Part shown: positions 33,330-42,155 of the stretch, one piece after another
Numbering within the stretch: the first letter of the stretch is position 1
Layout of the letters: each line of letters begins with the position of its first letter
Origin: Actinomadura montaniterrae
Lineage (GTDB): Bacteria; Actinomycetota; Actinomycetes; Streptosporangiales; Streptosporangiaceae
Assembly: GCF_008923365.1 (NCBI RefSeq)
Contig: NZ_WBMR01000046.1
Span: forward strand, 1-53,903
DNA: 53,903 nucleotides
Direction of reading: 5' to 3'
Notes under the pieces: model-generated
What the model saw: only the letters and a program-made list of their open reading frames with translations
Database searches by the model: none
What the model was told of the DNA's origin: nothing
Position numbers and translations under genes: made by a program

Positions 33330-35288
33330 TTGGATCGCACCAGAGTCTTTCTCGCCTGGTCCCAGCAGGTCTCCGAGGAGAGCGCACTGAACAAGGCGCT
33401 CGATATGGTGCGAAAGCAGCTCGGCGAGCGCGAATACGTTGTCTACGACTGGAGTCAGCAGCAACATATCCGCAATATCGGCGCGGAAATAGAGAACCAG
33501 CTGCACCAGTGCGACCTGGTGATCCTGGAGGGCTCGTCCGGTCGCCCCAATCTGGCGTTCGAGGTCGGTTTCGCGCGGCGTGCCGACATCCCGGTCATCA
33601 TCCTGAAGCAGGAGGGCACCGACGCGCTTCCCGAGGACTTCGGGGCGCCCAAGTACCTGCAGTACCCGAAGGACGCGAGCTGGGAAGCGAACTTCAAGCG
33701 GTTCGAAGCGGATCTGCGCAGGCTGCTGGACACGCTGGAGAGCGGCGTGCTCAGCCCGGGACACCGGGACCTGCGCCGGGCAAGGGCCGAGTTCCACCAC
33801 TGCGTGCAGCAGATACTGGACACCTATCCCGGCGATCACGCCCACCTGCACCTGATGGACGGGCTGCTCAAGGCGATGGCGGGCGGGATCCGCGAGGGCG
33901 GGCAGTCGATCATCACCGCGCATCCCGACTACTACGTGCGGATGTTCAACGCCCTGCAGAAGCGGGCCGGCGTCCGCGTCAAGGCGATCGCCGACCTCAC
34001 CGACGACATCGAGCCGTTCTGGAGGTCCAGCAAGCCGGACCTGACCACCCCGGTGGGCGAGCGGGTCTTCCTCGTCGACTGGCGGCTGTTCTTCGAGCGC
34101 GAGGCGGAGCTGTCCCGGTACATCGACACCTGGCGCAAGGAGCTCCTGCGGCACAAGGACTACAAGATCTTCGTCGCCACCAAGGACGACATCGACCCGC
34201 GTGCCCGGCATCCGTTCAGCACCGAGACGGTCGGCCTGAACCTGCTGCTCATCGAGGACGACGCCACCTTCGGCGGCTACCGCCGGAGCCGGGATTCGGG
34301 CGAGCAGGAGGTGTTCATCGTGGAACACGACGAGCACCGCTGCGAGAACGCGCGGGTGTTCTACAACGCGGTGGTGGAGGGCGCGGTCCGGTTCGAGTCG
34401 GCCGACGACTTCGTGACCCTGAAGCGCAAATGGCTCGGCAAGCACCGGATCGGCCAATGGGACCTGGCCTGGAACCAGCAGACCGAGCGGCGGCCACCGG
34501 CCTATTTCGACCGGTACGACCAGCACGTTCGCTGCTGGATACCGCTCTACAACGAGCTCATCTCCGAATGCGCTGCGGCGGTGGCCCGCGAGATCCTGCA
34601 TATCCGGCAGGGCACCGGAAAGCCCGTGGACCTGCTGGAGATCGGCCACGGAACCGGCAGCCTCACCGCGTTGATCCTGCCTTGGATCAAGCATCTCAGC
34701 GAGCCCTCCGAAGCCCTCGGCGACCTTCCGCCGGTCGGCCACTACTACGCGGTGGACCGTGCCGAGCAGATGCACAACATCGCCCGGGAGTACTTGGGCG
34801 ACGACGTGAACGCGCGGGTTCACCTGCTCAAGCAGATCGCCTGGCAGGGTGTGCGCGATGATCTGCGCCACGATGTCATCTTCGGCTCCCTGGTGACGCA
34901 TTTCATGCTCGATCGCGATGCCGGGCGGGCGAGCGCGGACACCTTCTTCAAGGAATGCCTGCGCAGGCTGAGGCCAGGCGGGAGCCTGGTCTTCTCCGAC
35001 TCCTTCGGCATCGACGAGAGCTCGGGGATGACGTCGGAGGACGCCGCCAGGCAATGGCGCGACGCCATGATCGCGCATGGCCTGACGGACGACTACGCCA
35101 ACGGGTTCATCAGCGGGAATCCCGACATGATCGGCGCTTTCTCGTGTGAGGAGCTCAGGGAGGTCGCCGCCGAGAACGGCCTGGTCCCGGTGGGCGAGCG
35201 GTCGATCGGCTCCATGCCGTTCTTCAAGGTCATGGCCTTCCGGTGCCCCGCTCAGGGCACCGGGGCGGCCGCCGTCCCGGCGACGTAG
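33330..35288 (+). CDS. TIR-like, unknown and methyltransferase domain fusion
   Basis: About 652 residues. Residues 1 to about 115 are TIR-like: RTRVFLAWSQQ, HIRNIGAEIENQLHQCDLVIL and GRPNLAFEVGFARRADIPVIIL, with a candidate NAD-site Glu78 in FEVG. Residues about 175-370 are an unassigned domain (GGQSIITAHPDYYVRMFNAL, FLVDWRLFFERE). Residues about 430-600 are a class I methyltransferase with motif I LLEIGHGTGS (435-444) and ECLRRLRPGGSLVFSD. I chose the TTG at 33330 for its AGGAAG site; a GTG at 33288 adds 14 residues. It is the third gene of the SLATT-SLOG operon. TIR enzymes of conflict systems cleave NAD or make cyclic-ADPR signals; the methyltransferase could alter a signal or target. This combination is not one I know. 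The stop lies inside the 3' end of the convergent M20 gene. Confidence 0.8.
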   Translation: MDRTRVFLAWSQQVSEESALNKALDMVRKQLGEREYVVYDWSQQQHIRNIGAEIENQLHQCDLVILEGSSGRPNLAFEVGFARRADIPVIILKQEGTDALPEDFGAPKYLQYPKDASWEANFKRFEADLRRLLDTLESGVLSPGHRDLRRARAEFHHCVQQILDTYPGDHAHLHLMDGLLKAMAGGIREGGQSIITAHPDYYVRMFNALQKRAGVRVKAIADLTDDIEPFWRSSKPDLTTPVGERVFLVDWRLFFEREAELSRYIDTWRKELLRHKDYKIFVATKDDIDPRARHPFSTETVGLNLLLIEDDATFGGYRRSRDSGEQEVFIVEHDEHRCENARVFYNAVVEGAVRFESADDFVTLKRKWLGKHRIGQWDLAWNQQTERRPPAYFDRYDQHVRCWIPLYNELISECAAAVAREILHIRQGTGKPVDLLEIGHGTGSLTALILPWIKHLSEPSEALGDLPPVGHYYAVDRAEQMHNIAREYLGDDVNARVHLLKQIAWQGVRDDLRHDVIFGSLVTHFMLDRDAGRASADTFFKECLRRLRPGGSLVFSDSFGIDESSGMTSEDAARQWRDAMIAHGLTDDYANGFISGNPDMIGAFSCEELREVAAENGLVPVGERSIGSMPFFKVMAFRCPAQGTGAAAVPAT

Positions 35289-36463
35289 CCGAGGGCCAGT
35301 GCCCGGGCCGTGGCGGCCACGGCCTCGTCGGGCGGCAGGAAGTCGGGCTGGTGCAGCGGGACCGGCTCGAATCCCGGCGCGCCGCGGAGCCCCACGAAGA
35401 TCATGAGTGCCGGGCAGACGGTCCGGTAGTGCGCGAAGTCATCGCCACCGCAGGAGCGCCACGGAGGGGCGAGCCGGAAACCGGTGCCGGCGGCCAGGGA
35501 CCGAGCGGCCCGCGCCAGGCCCTCGTCGTTGACGAGCGCGGGTTCGGTCTTGGGGAACGTCATCGCGGCCGTGCAGCCGTGCGCGCCGGCGATGTGGGAC
35601 GTCATCCGCGTCACCGCGTCCCGCAGCCTGTCCTGGTCGCGCTCGTCGAGCGCGCGGAAGGTGAGCCTGGCCTCCGCATGGTCGGGGATGATGTTCTCCG
35701 CCGAGCCCGCCCGGATGCTCCCGACCGTCAGCGTCGCCGCCCTGGTCGGGTCCACCCGCCGTCCGACCAGCCCGTTCAGCCCGACCACGAGGTGCGCCAG
35801 CGCCAGCACCGGATCGGCGGCCTGGTGGGGGTAGGCGGCATGGCCGCCCGCGCCCTCGATCACGATGTGCACGGCGTCGGCGGCGGCGTTGACGGCTCCC
35901 GGCTCGATCCCGACGCCTCCCCAGGGCAGCTCCGGATGAACGTGCGCCGCGATCGCGGCTCGTACGCCGGCCGTCAGTTCCGGCTCCTGGACGAGCGCGA
36001 GCGCCCCGGAGGGATGGCGCTCCTCGCTGGGCTGGAAGACCGCGGTGAGCCTGGCCGGCAGAGCGTCGCGCATCCGGTGGGCGGCGCGCACCAGAGCGAC
36101 CAGCGCCGCGAGATGGACGTCGTGGCCGCAGGCGTGCATGGTCTCGCCGGTGGCGGCGTACGGGACCCCGGTGCGTTCCCTGATCTCCAAGCCGTCGAGT
36201 TCGGCCCGCACCCAGACCGCGTCGAGAGCCGGGTCGCCGACCGACACCAGCCGTCCCGTTCCGGCGAAGCCCCGTCCCGGGACGGGAAGAGCGGCGTCAA
36301 CGAGCGCGGCCGTGGCGTGCTCCCGCAATCCGAGTTCCGGGACGCCGTGGAGCCTGTGACGCAGTTCGACGGCACCGGGAAGCTCCCCGTCCAGAAGTCT
36401 CAGCAGTTCCCGGAGCGTGTCGGCACCGGGCAGAGGCAGACCAGAAGAACCGTCGGCGGCCAT
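35252..36463 (-). CDS. M20 family amidohydrolase
   Basis: About 403 residues of the M20D amidohydrolase family (IAA-amino-acid hydrolase, hippurate hydrolase type). It has LRHRLHGVPELGLREHAT, the metal-binding MHACGHDVHLAALV, QPSEERHPSGALALV, the dimerisation lid GAGGHAAYPHQAADP and the C-terminal GGDDFAHY. Two metal ions hydrolyse an N-acyl amino acid or similar amide in the cytosol. The ATG at 36463 is preferred (GGGGCGAC upstream); ATG codons at 36478 and 36526 are in frame. The 3' end overlaps the convergent TIR-methyltransferase gene by 37 bases. It is probably not part of the defence operon. Confidence 0.88.
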   Translation of the reverse strand: MAADGSSGLPLPGADTLRELLRLLDGELPGAVELRHRLHGVPELGLREHATAALVDAALPVPGRGFAGTGRLVSVGDPALDAVWVRAELDGLEIRERTGVPYAATGETMHACGHDVHLAALVALVRAAHRMRDALPARLTAVFQPSEERHPSGALALVQEPELTAGVRAAIAAHVHPELPWGGVGIEPGAVNAAADAVHIVIEGAGGHAAYPHQAADPVLALAHLVVGLNGLVGRRVDPTRAATLTVGSIRAGSAENIIPDHAEARLTFRALDERDQDRLRDAVTRMTSHIAGAHGCTAAMTFPKTEPALVNDEGLARAARSLAAGTGFRLAPPWRSCGGDDFAHYRTVCPALMIFVGLRGAPGFEPVPLHQPDFLPPDEAVAATARALALGYVAGTAAAPVP

Positions 36464-36577
36464 GTCACGTCGCCCCATCGCTTGGCTCTGGAAGCCCAGG
36501 ATGACAGGCACCCTGAAACCTGCCAAGTGCCCGTCGGTGAAGGGCTACCTGACATGCACGGCCCTGGACGGACGCGA

Positions 36578-36614
36578 ACGGCCCGACCGGAACAGAAGGT
36601 TCCGATCGGGCCGT
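36578..36614 (-). terminator. Terminator of tmRNA gene
   Basis: On the minus strand ACGGCCCGATCGGAAC, loop CTTCT, then GTTCCGGTCGGGCCGT: a 16-bp stem with one mismatch, beginning six bases after the CCA end of the tmRNA. No U tract. Confidence 0.75.
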
Positions 36615-36619
36615 GAGCA

Positions 36620-36992
36620 TGGTGGAGGTGGCGGGAATCGAACCCGCGTCCTTCGGTGAAGAGCTAGGGCTTCTCCGGGCGCAGCCTGCTTATCGCTTTC
36701 TCAGTCCCGGCGCTCACGCAGGCGTGTCGCCGACGGACTCAGTCGCTGTTGGTTTTCCCTACCGGCCCCGCGACCGGACTGGTAGGTGGAGTCTCCTTAC
36801 GATGCCAGACCCCGGTTCGGAGACGCTACCGGGCTGACAGAGTTCGCTCCTCGCTCAGGCGGCGAGGGCGAACTCGGACTGCTTCTTGTTGGCAGTTATT
36901 GGTTTGCTGTCACAGGATTAACGAGGTCACGACAGCAACCCTCGACCCGCTTCCCCTGGCTCGAACGACCGAAGTCGAAGCCGGTCACCCCC
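36620..36992 (-). ncRNA. ssrA: tmRNA
   Basis: About 373 nt. The 3' end reads as the T-arm and acceptor of a tRNA (GGGTTCGATTCCCGCC, then ACCTCCACCA), with CCA encoded. The 5' end GGGGGTG pairs with CACCTCC to form a 7-bp acceptor stem, followed by the tRNA-like CCGGCTTCGACTTCGG. The tag reading frame (36893 to 36855) gives ANKKQSEFALAA and then TGA, a typical actinobacterial proteolysis tag ending in ALAA. The RNA frees stalled ribosomes together with SmpB, whose gene lies 2.3 kb upstream on the same strand. Between them sits the degenerate PBP gene and its terminator, so ssrA must have its own promoter in 36993-37100. Confidence 0.96.
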
Positions 36993-37319
36993 ATGTTGAG
37001 TTGTCAAAGCGGCCGCCGCAGGACGTCCGCACGATGACGTTACAAGGATAACGCCCGCCGGAGCAACGTCATTCCCGGGCAGGGCCCGGACATGCAGGAA
37101 CCCCGGTGGCGCGACCGAGTCGCGCCACCGGGGTCGACCGGCAGGGTCAGGCCGGTCCGGACGGCAGAGCCTCCCCCGAGACGAGGCTCTGGTCTCATCA
37201 CTGCGACCGAGTCCCGCAACCCCCCAAGCGGTTCCTCGGTCACCAGGGAAGACGCCGTCCAGCACCCGGTTGGTTGCGCCTTCCGCGTAAAGGGTTCACA
37301 AAGCCGTGGCGGCGGGCCG
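36993..37319. other. Intergenic region between ssrA and PBP-like gene
   Basis: No gene. It should hold the ssrA promoter (candidate elements TTATCC and TTGTAACG read on the minus strand near 37035-37055, not decisive), the strong hairpin at 37101-37133, and a smaller AGAGCCTC/GAGGCTCT hairpin at 37167-37190 downstream of the PBP-like stop. Confidence 0.5.
37101..37133 (-). terminator. Perfect 15-bp hairpin terminator
   Basis: CCCCGGTGGCGCGAC, loop CGA, then GTCGCGCCACCGGGG. It lies about 190 bases past the stop of the minus-strand PBP-like gene and before ssrA, so it probably ends the ftsEX-S41-smpB-PBP transcript. Confidence 0.75.
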
Positions 37320-39320
37320 TCAGCCTGCGGTACGGCCGGTCGTCTTGGTGGTCTTGGCGGGCGCCCCGCGCAGGAACTCGGCGGCGACCGCGGACGCGGA
37401 CGCCGACCCTTCGATCGCGATGGCGAACGCGAGGTCGTTGCCCCCGCCGACGAACCAGGACACCGTCCTGCTCCGGCCGTTGACGGTGTCCTGCGCGAGG
37501 GCCGCGGTGCCGAGGACCGAACCGCCGACGTCCGCGGCGTGGGCGACGCCGGCGGAGCCGGAGACGCTGCGGCCGAGCACGCTCTGCAGCCCGGAGAGGG
37601 GCTCCGCCGGCAGGACCTGGGACGGGACGTCCGCGGCTTTGGCCGGGTTGCTGAGGACGTACGGGGACCGCCAGACGCCCGTCCGGGCGGCGCCGGCCAC
37701 CAGCGCCAGGGCGAGGGGGCTCGCCTGGACGCCTTCGCCGACCATCGCGGCGGCCTTGGCGCCGTCGCCGTTCATCGCGGGCAGCGAGCCGGTGAACGCG
37801 GGGACGGACGCGGTCCATCCCCGGCCGATCCCGAGCTGCGCCGCCTCGGCCTGCAGGCCGCGCGCGTCCAGCTTGGTGCTGAGCTGCGCAAGGGTGGTCC
37901 TGCAGCCGAGCGCGAACTGGGTGGAGAACGGCGCGTCGGGGTGCGCCTTGTTCGTGAACGTCTTGCCGCCGACGGTCACGCTCGCCGGGCAGCTCGTCTT
38001 GGTCTTCGGGTCCATCCCGGCGCGCGCGAAGAGGGCCTCGGCGGACACGACCCCGAACGCCATGCCGGCCGGGTAGTGCGCGTCGAAGGCGCGGTTCTCG
38101 CCGCCGGTCCCGTGGTTGGCGACCGCGACGACCTGGCCGGTGCTCGGCTGCACCGCGACCAGGGACGCCGGGTAGGGCAGGTCCTTGAGGGCGGCGTCGG
38201 CGCGGCGCTGGGTGCGGGGGACGAGGGTGGTGGAGATCTCCTGCGGCGGCAGCCCGTCCCACTTCTTCAGCACCTGGGTGGTACGGCCGGCGGGGTCCTG
38301 CGCGACGACGCTGACGGTGGGCGTCCCGGCGAGCCGGCGCTGCTGGAGCAGCTGGATGCCGCTGACGCCGATGGTGTCGCCCGGCTGGTAGGGGGCGCCG
38401 ACCTGCTGGAGCAGGTCCGCGGTGGCCGGGCCGAGGTTGCCGACCAGTTCCGGCGCGTAGTCGGGCGCGCTCGCGGTCTCGATCGGCTCGTTCCGCACGC
38501 CGGGGATCTGGATGAGCCGGTTGGCGAGCGGCCTCTGCTCGGGGTACCGCAGGGTCAGCAGCGACAGGAACTTCTGCGGCGGGGCGGAGCGGACCCGGCC
38601 GAGCAGCCGCTCGGAGTCCAGCCGCCGGCCGCCGTCGAACTTGGCGGCCTTGGTGATCTGCTCGACGGTGCGCTGCGGGTCGGCGAGGTGCCCGGGGACG
38701 ACGCCGATGTTGTAGGTGGGCACCTTGTGCAGCACGGTGCGGCCGGTGGAGTCCTTGATCGGGGCGCGGGCCGGGACGTCCGACACGACGGCGAGGCGCT
38801 GCCCCGGGCCGAGCTGCGGGTTGATGATCGAGGGGTTCCAGACGACCTTCCACTTGCCGCCGATGCGGCGCAGGTGCATGTGGCCGAGGTACTCCCAGGG
38901 CTGCCCGTTCTCGCCGAGGTCGACCTTCACCGAGAACCGCGCGTCGGCGTCGTCGCCGTTCTTGGCGATCGCCTTGACCTTGGCGTCGTCGACGCGGCCC
39001 TGGTCGCCGGACACACCGAGCGACAGCCGCAGCGACGCCGCGTCGAGCTGGGCGCGGACGGCGCCGAGCGCGGACGCGACCGCCTTGCGGTCGGTGCCGA
39101 TGGTCTTCTTCGCGGCGGCCGGGTAGTTGCCGACCTGCCAGGCGATCAGGAAGTCGCGGACGGCGGGCATCGCGGACGGCTCCGCCCAGCAGCCCGTCGT
39201 CATCGTCGCGACGAGGGCCCCGCAGGCCGCCAGCGAGACGGCGCGGCGGCGCACGGTCCGGCTCCCGCGCGGAAGCCGCCTCGACGCGCGGGCGGCTCGG
39301 CCTCGGTTGGTCATCGACAC
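37320..39320 (-). CDS. PBP-like lipoprotein with degenerate transpeptidase site
   Basis: 666 residues. An export signal with a possible lipobox (TMTTGC, Cys44) leads to an NTF2-like domain (about 48-165, MecA_N type), a dimerisation segment and a transpeptidase-fold domain from about 385. The catalytic SxxK is gone: where PBPs read YPPGSTFK this one reads YPAGMAFG, with Met420 and Gly423 in place of Ser and Lys. The SxN motif reads GCRTT and KTG reads VLGTA. The fold is otherwise complete to the usual WFVG strand, so it is not decayed at random. It probably acts as a binding or scaffold protein in cell-wall synthesis rather than an enzyme. The start is a GTG two bases past the smpB stop, so both genes are co-transcribed; an ATG at 39314 is possible. 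Confidence 0.85.
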   Translation of the reverse strand: MSMTNRGRAARASRRLPRGSRTVRRRAVSLAACGALVATMTTGCWAEPSAMPAVRDFLIAWQVGNYPAAAKKTIGTDRKAVASALGAVRAQLDAASLRLSLGVSGDQGRVDDAKVKAIAKNGDDADARFSVKVDLGENGQPWEYLGHMHLRRIGGKWKVVWNPSIINPQLGPGQRLAVVSDVPARAPIKDSTGRTVLHKVPTYNIGVVPGHLADPQRTVEQITKAAKFDGGRRLDSERLLGRVRSAPPQKFLSLLTLRYPEQRPLANRLIQIPGVRNEPIETASAPDYAPELVGNLGPATADLLQQVGAPYQPGDTIGVSGIQLLQQRRLAGTPTVSVVAQDPAGRTTQVLKKWDGLPPQEISTTLVPRTQRRADAALKDLPYPASLVAVQPSTGQVVAVANHGTGGENRAFDAHYPAGMAFGVVSAEALFARAGMDPKTKTSCPASVTVGGKTFTNKAHPDAPFSTQFALGCRTTLAQLSTKLDARGLQAEAAQLGIGRGWTASVPAFTGSLPAMNGDGAKAAAMVGEGVQASPLALALVAGAARTGVWRSPYVLSNPAKAADVPSQVLPAEPLSGLQSVLGRSVSGSAGVAHAADVGGSVLGTAALAQDTVNGRSRTVSWFVGGGNDLAFAIAIEGSASASAVAAEFLRGAPAKTTKTTGRTAG

Positions 39321-39322
39321 CC

Positions 39323-39796
39323 TTACCGTCTCCTGAACCGGGCGGCCGCCGCCTTCTGCATCTCCCGGTCGGCTTCCCGCTTGGCGATGGCCTGGCGTTT
39401 GTCGTAGGCCTTCTTACCACGGGCCAGGCCGATCTCGACCTTGGCCTTACCGTCCTTGAAGTACAGCGCCAGCGGGATCAGTGTCCAGCCCGGCTCGGAC
39501 GACTTGGCGATGATCTTGCCGATCTCGCGCCGGTGCAGCAGCAGCTTGCGGCGGCGGCGCGGGGCGTGGTTGGTCCAGGTGCCCTGCGTGTACTCGGGGA
39601 TGTGCACGTTCTCCAGCCACACCTCGCCGTCCATCACGTGGGCGTAGCCGTCGGCGAGCGAGGCGCGGCCGGCGCGCAGCGCCTTGACCTCGGTGCCCAT
39701 CAGCACCATGCCCGCCTCCCACGTGTCGTCGATGTGGTAGTCGTAGCGGGCACGCTTGTTCTGGGCGATGAGCTTGCGCCCTGTGTCGCGTGGCAC
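39323..39796 (-). CDS. smpB: SsrA-binding protein SmpB
   Basis: 157 residues, the full length for SmpB. The OB-fold core is clear: [50 protein letters not shown] and [10 protein letters not shown]. The basic C-terminal tail ([20 protein letters not shown]) enters the mRNA channel of the stalled ribosome. It binds tmRNA and carries it to the ribosome. A GTG start has AAGGA at good spacing; it begins five bases past the S41 protease stop. The gene order S41-smpB with ssrA nearby is conserved in actinobacteria. Confidence 0.97.
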   Translation of the reverse strand: MPRDTGRKLIAQNKRARYDYHIDDTWEAGMVLMGTEVKALRAGRASLADGYAHVMDGEVWLENVHIPEYTQGTWTNHAPRRRRKLLLHRREIGKIIAKSSEPGWTLIPLALYFKDGKAKVEIGLARGKKAYDKRQAIAKREADREMQKAAAARFRRR

Positions 39797-39801
39797 TGTG
39801 A

Positions 39802-40971
39802 TCAGTCCTTGTCCGGCGTCGTCGCGAGCAGGCCGCGCAGCACGCTCCGGCCGCGCTGCTCGGCCACTGAGGGAGGGCGGTCGGCGGAGACCGCCACGTC
39901 GGGTTCGATCCCGACCCCGTCGAGGTTACGGCCGCCCGGGGTGCGGTAGCGACCCACGGTCAGCTCGATCGCCGATCCGTCGGCCAGCCGGACCGACTCC
40001 TGCACCGAGCCCTTCCCGTACGTACGCGATCCTATGATCACCGCGCGGTCCCGGTCGCGCAGGGATCCGGCGACCACCTCGGCGGCGCTGGCGGTCCCGG
40101 CGTCGACCAGCACGACCAGCGGGGTCCGCGCGTCGCCCGGCGCGGTGACCGTGCGCCGCTGGACGGGCCCGCCGCGCGGCTCGTAGGTCACGACGAGGCC
40201 GCCGGGCAGGAACGCCGACGCCGTCTCGACCGCCTCGTCCAGCAGGCCGCCGGGGTCGCCGCGCAGGTCGAGCATGATCCCGCCGGTCGGGGCGCCCCGC
40301 GGCGACCGCCCGGTCACCGCGTCGCGGACCTGCCGTCCGGTGCCGCGGGTGAAGGCGCCGACCCGGATCAGCCGGACGTGCCCTGGCAGGTCGGTCACGG
40401 TGACGTCGCCTCCGGAGACGGGCGTGCGGACGAGGTGGAACTCCTCTGTCCGACGCCCGCGCAGCACGGTGAGTTCGACGGCGGCGCCGGGACGTCCGCG
40501 CAGCGCCGTGCCGACGCGCGTCACGTCCCAGCCGGCGACCGGGGTGCCGCCGACCGCGGTCACGACGTCGCCGGCGAGGACGCCGGCGCGGGCGGCGGCG
40601 GTGCCGGGCTGGACGCTCGCGACCCGCACCCGCGGGTCGCCGTCGGCGCTGCCGAGCCAGATCCCCACGCCGCTGTAGCGGCCGTTCAGGCGGCCCTCCA
40701 TGTCGTCGTACCGGGCGGCCGGGTAGTAGCGGGCCCACCTGTCGCCGAGGCCGCGGAGCATGCCCTCGATGGCGGCCCGGTCGAGCTCGCCGCGGCCGAC
40801 CGGGTGCGCGGCCCGGCTGCCGATCTTCGCGGCGGCCTCGTCCAGCACCGACCCGCCCGCGGCCGCGCGGCGGTCCGGACGTCCCTCGCCGCTCAGCACG
40901 CCGAGACCGTAGGCGCACAGGATCGCGGTGGCGACGGCGGCGCCGCGCAGCAGGCGGCCGGGGGCGGACAT
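39802..40971 (-). CDS. S41 family peptidase with PDZ domain (CtpA-like)
   Basis: 389 residues. An N-terminal hydrophobic helix ([17 protein letters not shown]) anchors it. Then come a cap region with [27 protein letters not shown], a PDZ domain ([24 protein letters not shown]), and the S41 catalytic domain with [15 protein letters not shown], the nucleophile Ser in [16 protein letters not shown], and the Lys of [10 protein letters not shown]. It is an extracytoplasmic carboxy-terminal processing protease. The position between ftsX and smpB is conserved in actinobacteria, where it may process cell-division or wall proteins. The ATG lacks a Shine-Dalgarno site but has TACACT seven bases before it, so a leaderless transcript is possible in addition to read-through from ftsX. 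Confidence 0.93.
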   Translation of the reverse strand: MSAPGRLLRGAAVATAILCAYGLGVLSGEGRPDRRAAAGGSVLDEAAAKIGSRAAHPVGRGELDRAAIEGMLRGLGDRWARYYPAARYDDMEGRLNGRYSGVGIWLGSADGDPRVRVASVQPGTAAARAGVLAGDVVTAVGGTPVAGWDVTRVGTALRGRPGAAVELTVLRGRRTEEFHLVRTPVSGGDVTVTDLPGHVRLIRVGAFTRGTGRQVRDAVTGRSPRGAPTGGIMLDLRGDPGGLLDEAVETASAFLPGGLVVTYEPRGGPVQRRTVTAPGDARTPLVVLVDAGTASAAEVVAGSLRDRDRAVIIGSRTYGKGSVQESVRLADGSAIELTVGRYRTPGGRNLDGVGIEPDVAVSADRPPSVAEQRGRSVLRGLLATTPDKD

Positions 40972-41047
40972 GACGGCAAGTGTAAAACCGCGGCCGCGCC
41001 GCCCTCCGCCGCTCCGCCGGACGCGTTCGGCCGGATCGTGCGTACGG

Positions 41048-41953
41048 CTAGATCTTCAGGTATCTGCGCAGGGTCAGGAACGACGACGCGGCACACAGCA
41101 GCACGCCGAAGCAGATCGACACGATGATCACCATGATCACCTGGAACCAGCCGAGCTGGCTGACCAGTTGCACCGTCCCGGCCAGCCGGTCGATCAGCAG
41201 CTTCTTGCTGATCACCAGCAGCACCGAGGCGAACACCCCGCCGATCAGGCCCGCGATCGCGCCCTCCAGGATGAAGGGCAGCTGGATATAGGTGTTCGAC
41301 GCGCCGACCAGCCGCATGATGCCGGTCTCCCGGCGCCGGTTGAACGCCGACAGCCGGACCGTGTTGCCGACCAGCAGCACCGACGCGATCACCTGGATCA
41401 GCGCGATGCCGAGCGCCGCCGCCTGCAGCCCGTTCAGGATCTTGAAGAACTTCTTCAGGATCTGCTGCTCGTTGATCACCGTGTCGACGCCGGGATGCCC
41501 CAGCATCGCCTGCGCCACCGGTTTGTACTCCTCCGGGTTCTTCAGCTTCACCCGGAACGAGTCGGGGATGTCGCCCTCACGGGTGCTCTGCACGAACCCC
41601 GGCGACCCGGCGAAGCGGTCCTTGAACCGCGCGAACGCCTCCTGCTTGTTCTCGTACTGGACGTTGGAGACCTGCGGCATCTTCTGCAGCTGCGCCTTGA
41701 TCTCGGACCGCTGCTGGTCGGTGACGTCCTGCTTCTGGCAGTTGGCGTTGGAACTGGTCTTCGCGCACAGGAAGATCGAGACCTCGATCTTGTCGTACCA
41801 GTAGTCCTTGGACGCGGCCACCTGCTGGCGCAGCAGCAGTCCGGTGCCGAAGAGCGCCATGGCGATGGCGACGGTGATGACCAGGGAGATCGTCATCGTC
41901 AGGTTCCGGCGGAGACCGATCCAGATCTCCTGCATAACGAACTGTACGCGCAT
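41048..41953 (-). CDS. ftsX: Cell division protein FtsX
   Basis: 301 residues from ATG 41953 (MRVQFVMQEIWIGLRRNLTM, preceded by AAGGA). It has a first membrane helix (ISLVITVAIAMALFG), a roughly 150-residue extracellular domain with CAKTSSNANCQKQ, whose two cysteines may pair, and three further helices at the C-terminus (ALIQVIASVLLVGNTVRLSAFNRR, the typical coupling segment, and the last pair). With FtsE it forms an ABC-type complex that activates peptidoglycan hydrolases at division. A 202-base gap separates it from ftsE, more than usual. Confidence 0.96.
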   Translation of the reverse strand: MRVQFVMQEIWIGLRRNLTMTISLVITVAIAMALFGTGLLLRQQVAASKDYWYDKIEVSIFLCAKTSSNANCQKQDVTDQQRSEIKAQLQKMPQVSNVQYENKQEAFARFKDRFAGSPGFVQSTREGDIPDSFRVKLKNPEEYKPVAQAMLGHPGVDTVINEQQILKKFFKILNGLQAAALGIALIQVIASVLLVGNTVRLSAFNRRRETGIMRLVGASNTYIQLPFILEGAIAGLIGGVFASVLLVISKKLLIDRLAGTVQLVSQLGWFQVIMVIIVSICFGVLLCAASSFLTLRRYLKI

Positions 41954-42155
41954 GCCTCGCTGTCCTTGATCGCCTGTGTCCGCCGCCGGCACGGGTCCGC
42001 CGCTGGCGGGCCCGGAACGGGCGTCCCCTCTGCCTGAGTCGTACGCCCGGTGGGAACCGTCGGTTCAGATGGAGCCGCCGCTGGAGGGGTCCGCGGCGGT
42101 GGCCCGTCGGGCCGTGGTCGATGGGGCTCGTGCCGGCCGGTGCGCCGGGCCCGGG

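Noticed and set aside
36613..37051. Small plus-strand frames across the tmRNA region
   Set aside because: The region is the tmRNA gene on the minus strand, shown by the encoded CCA end, acceptor pairing and ALAA tag.
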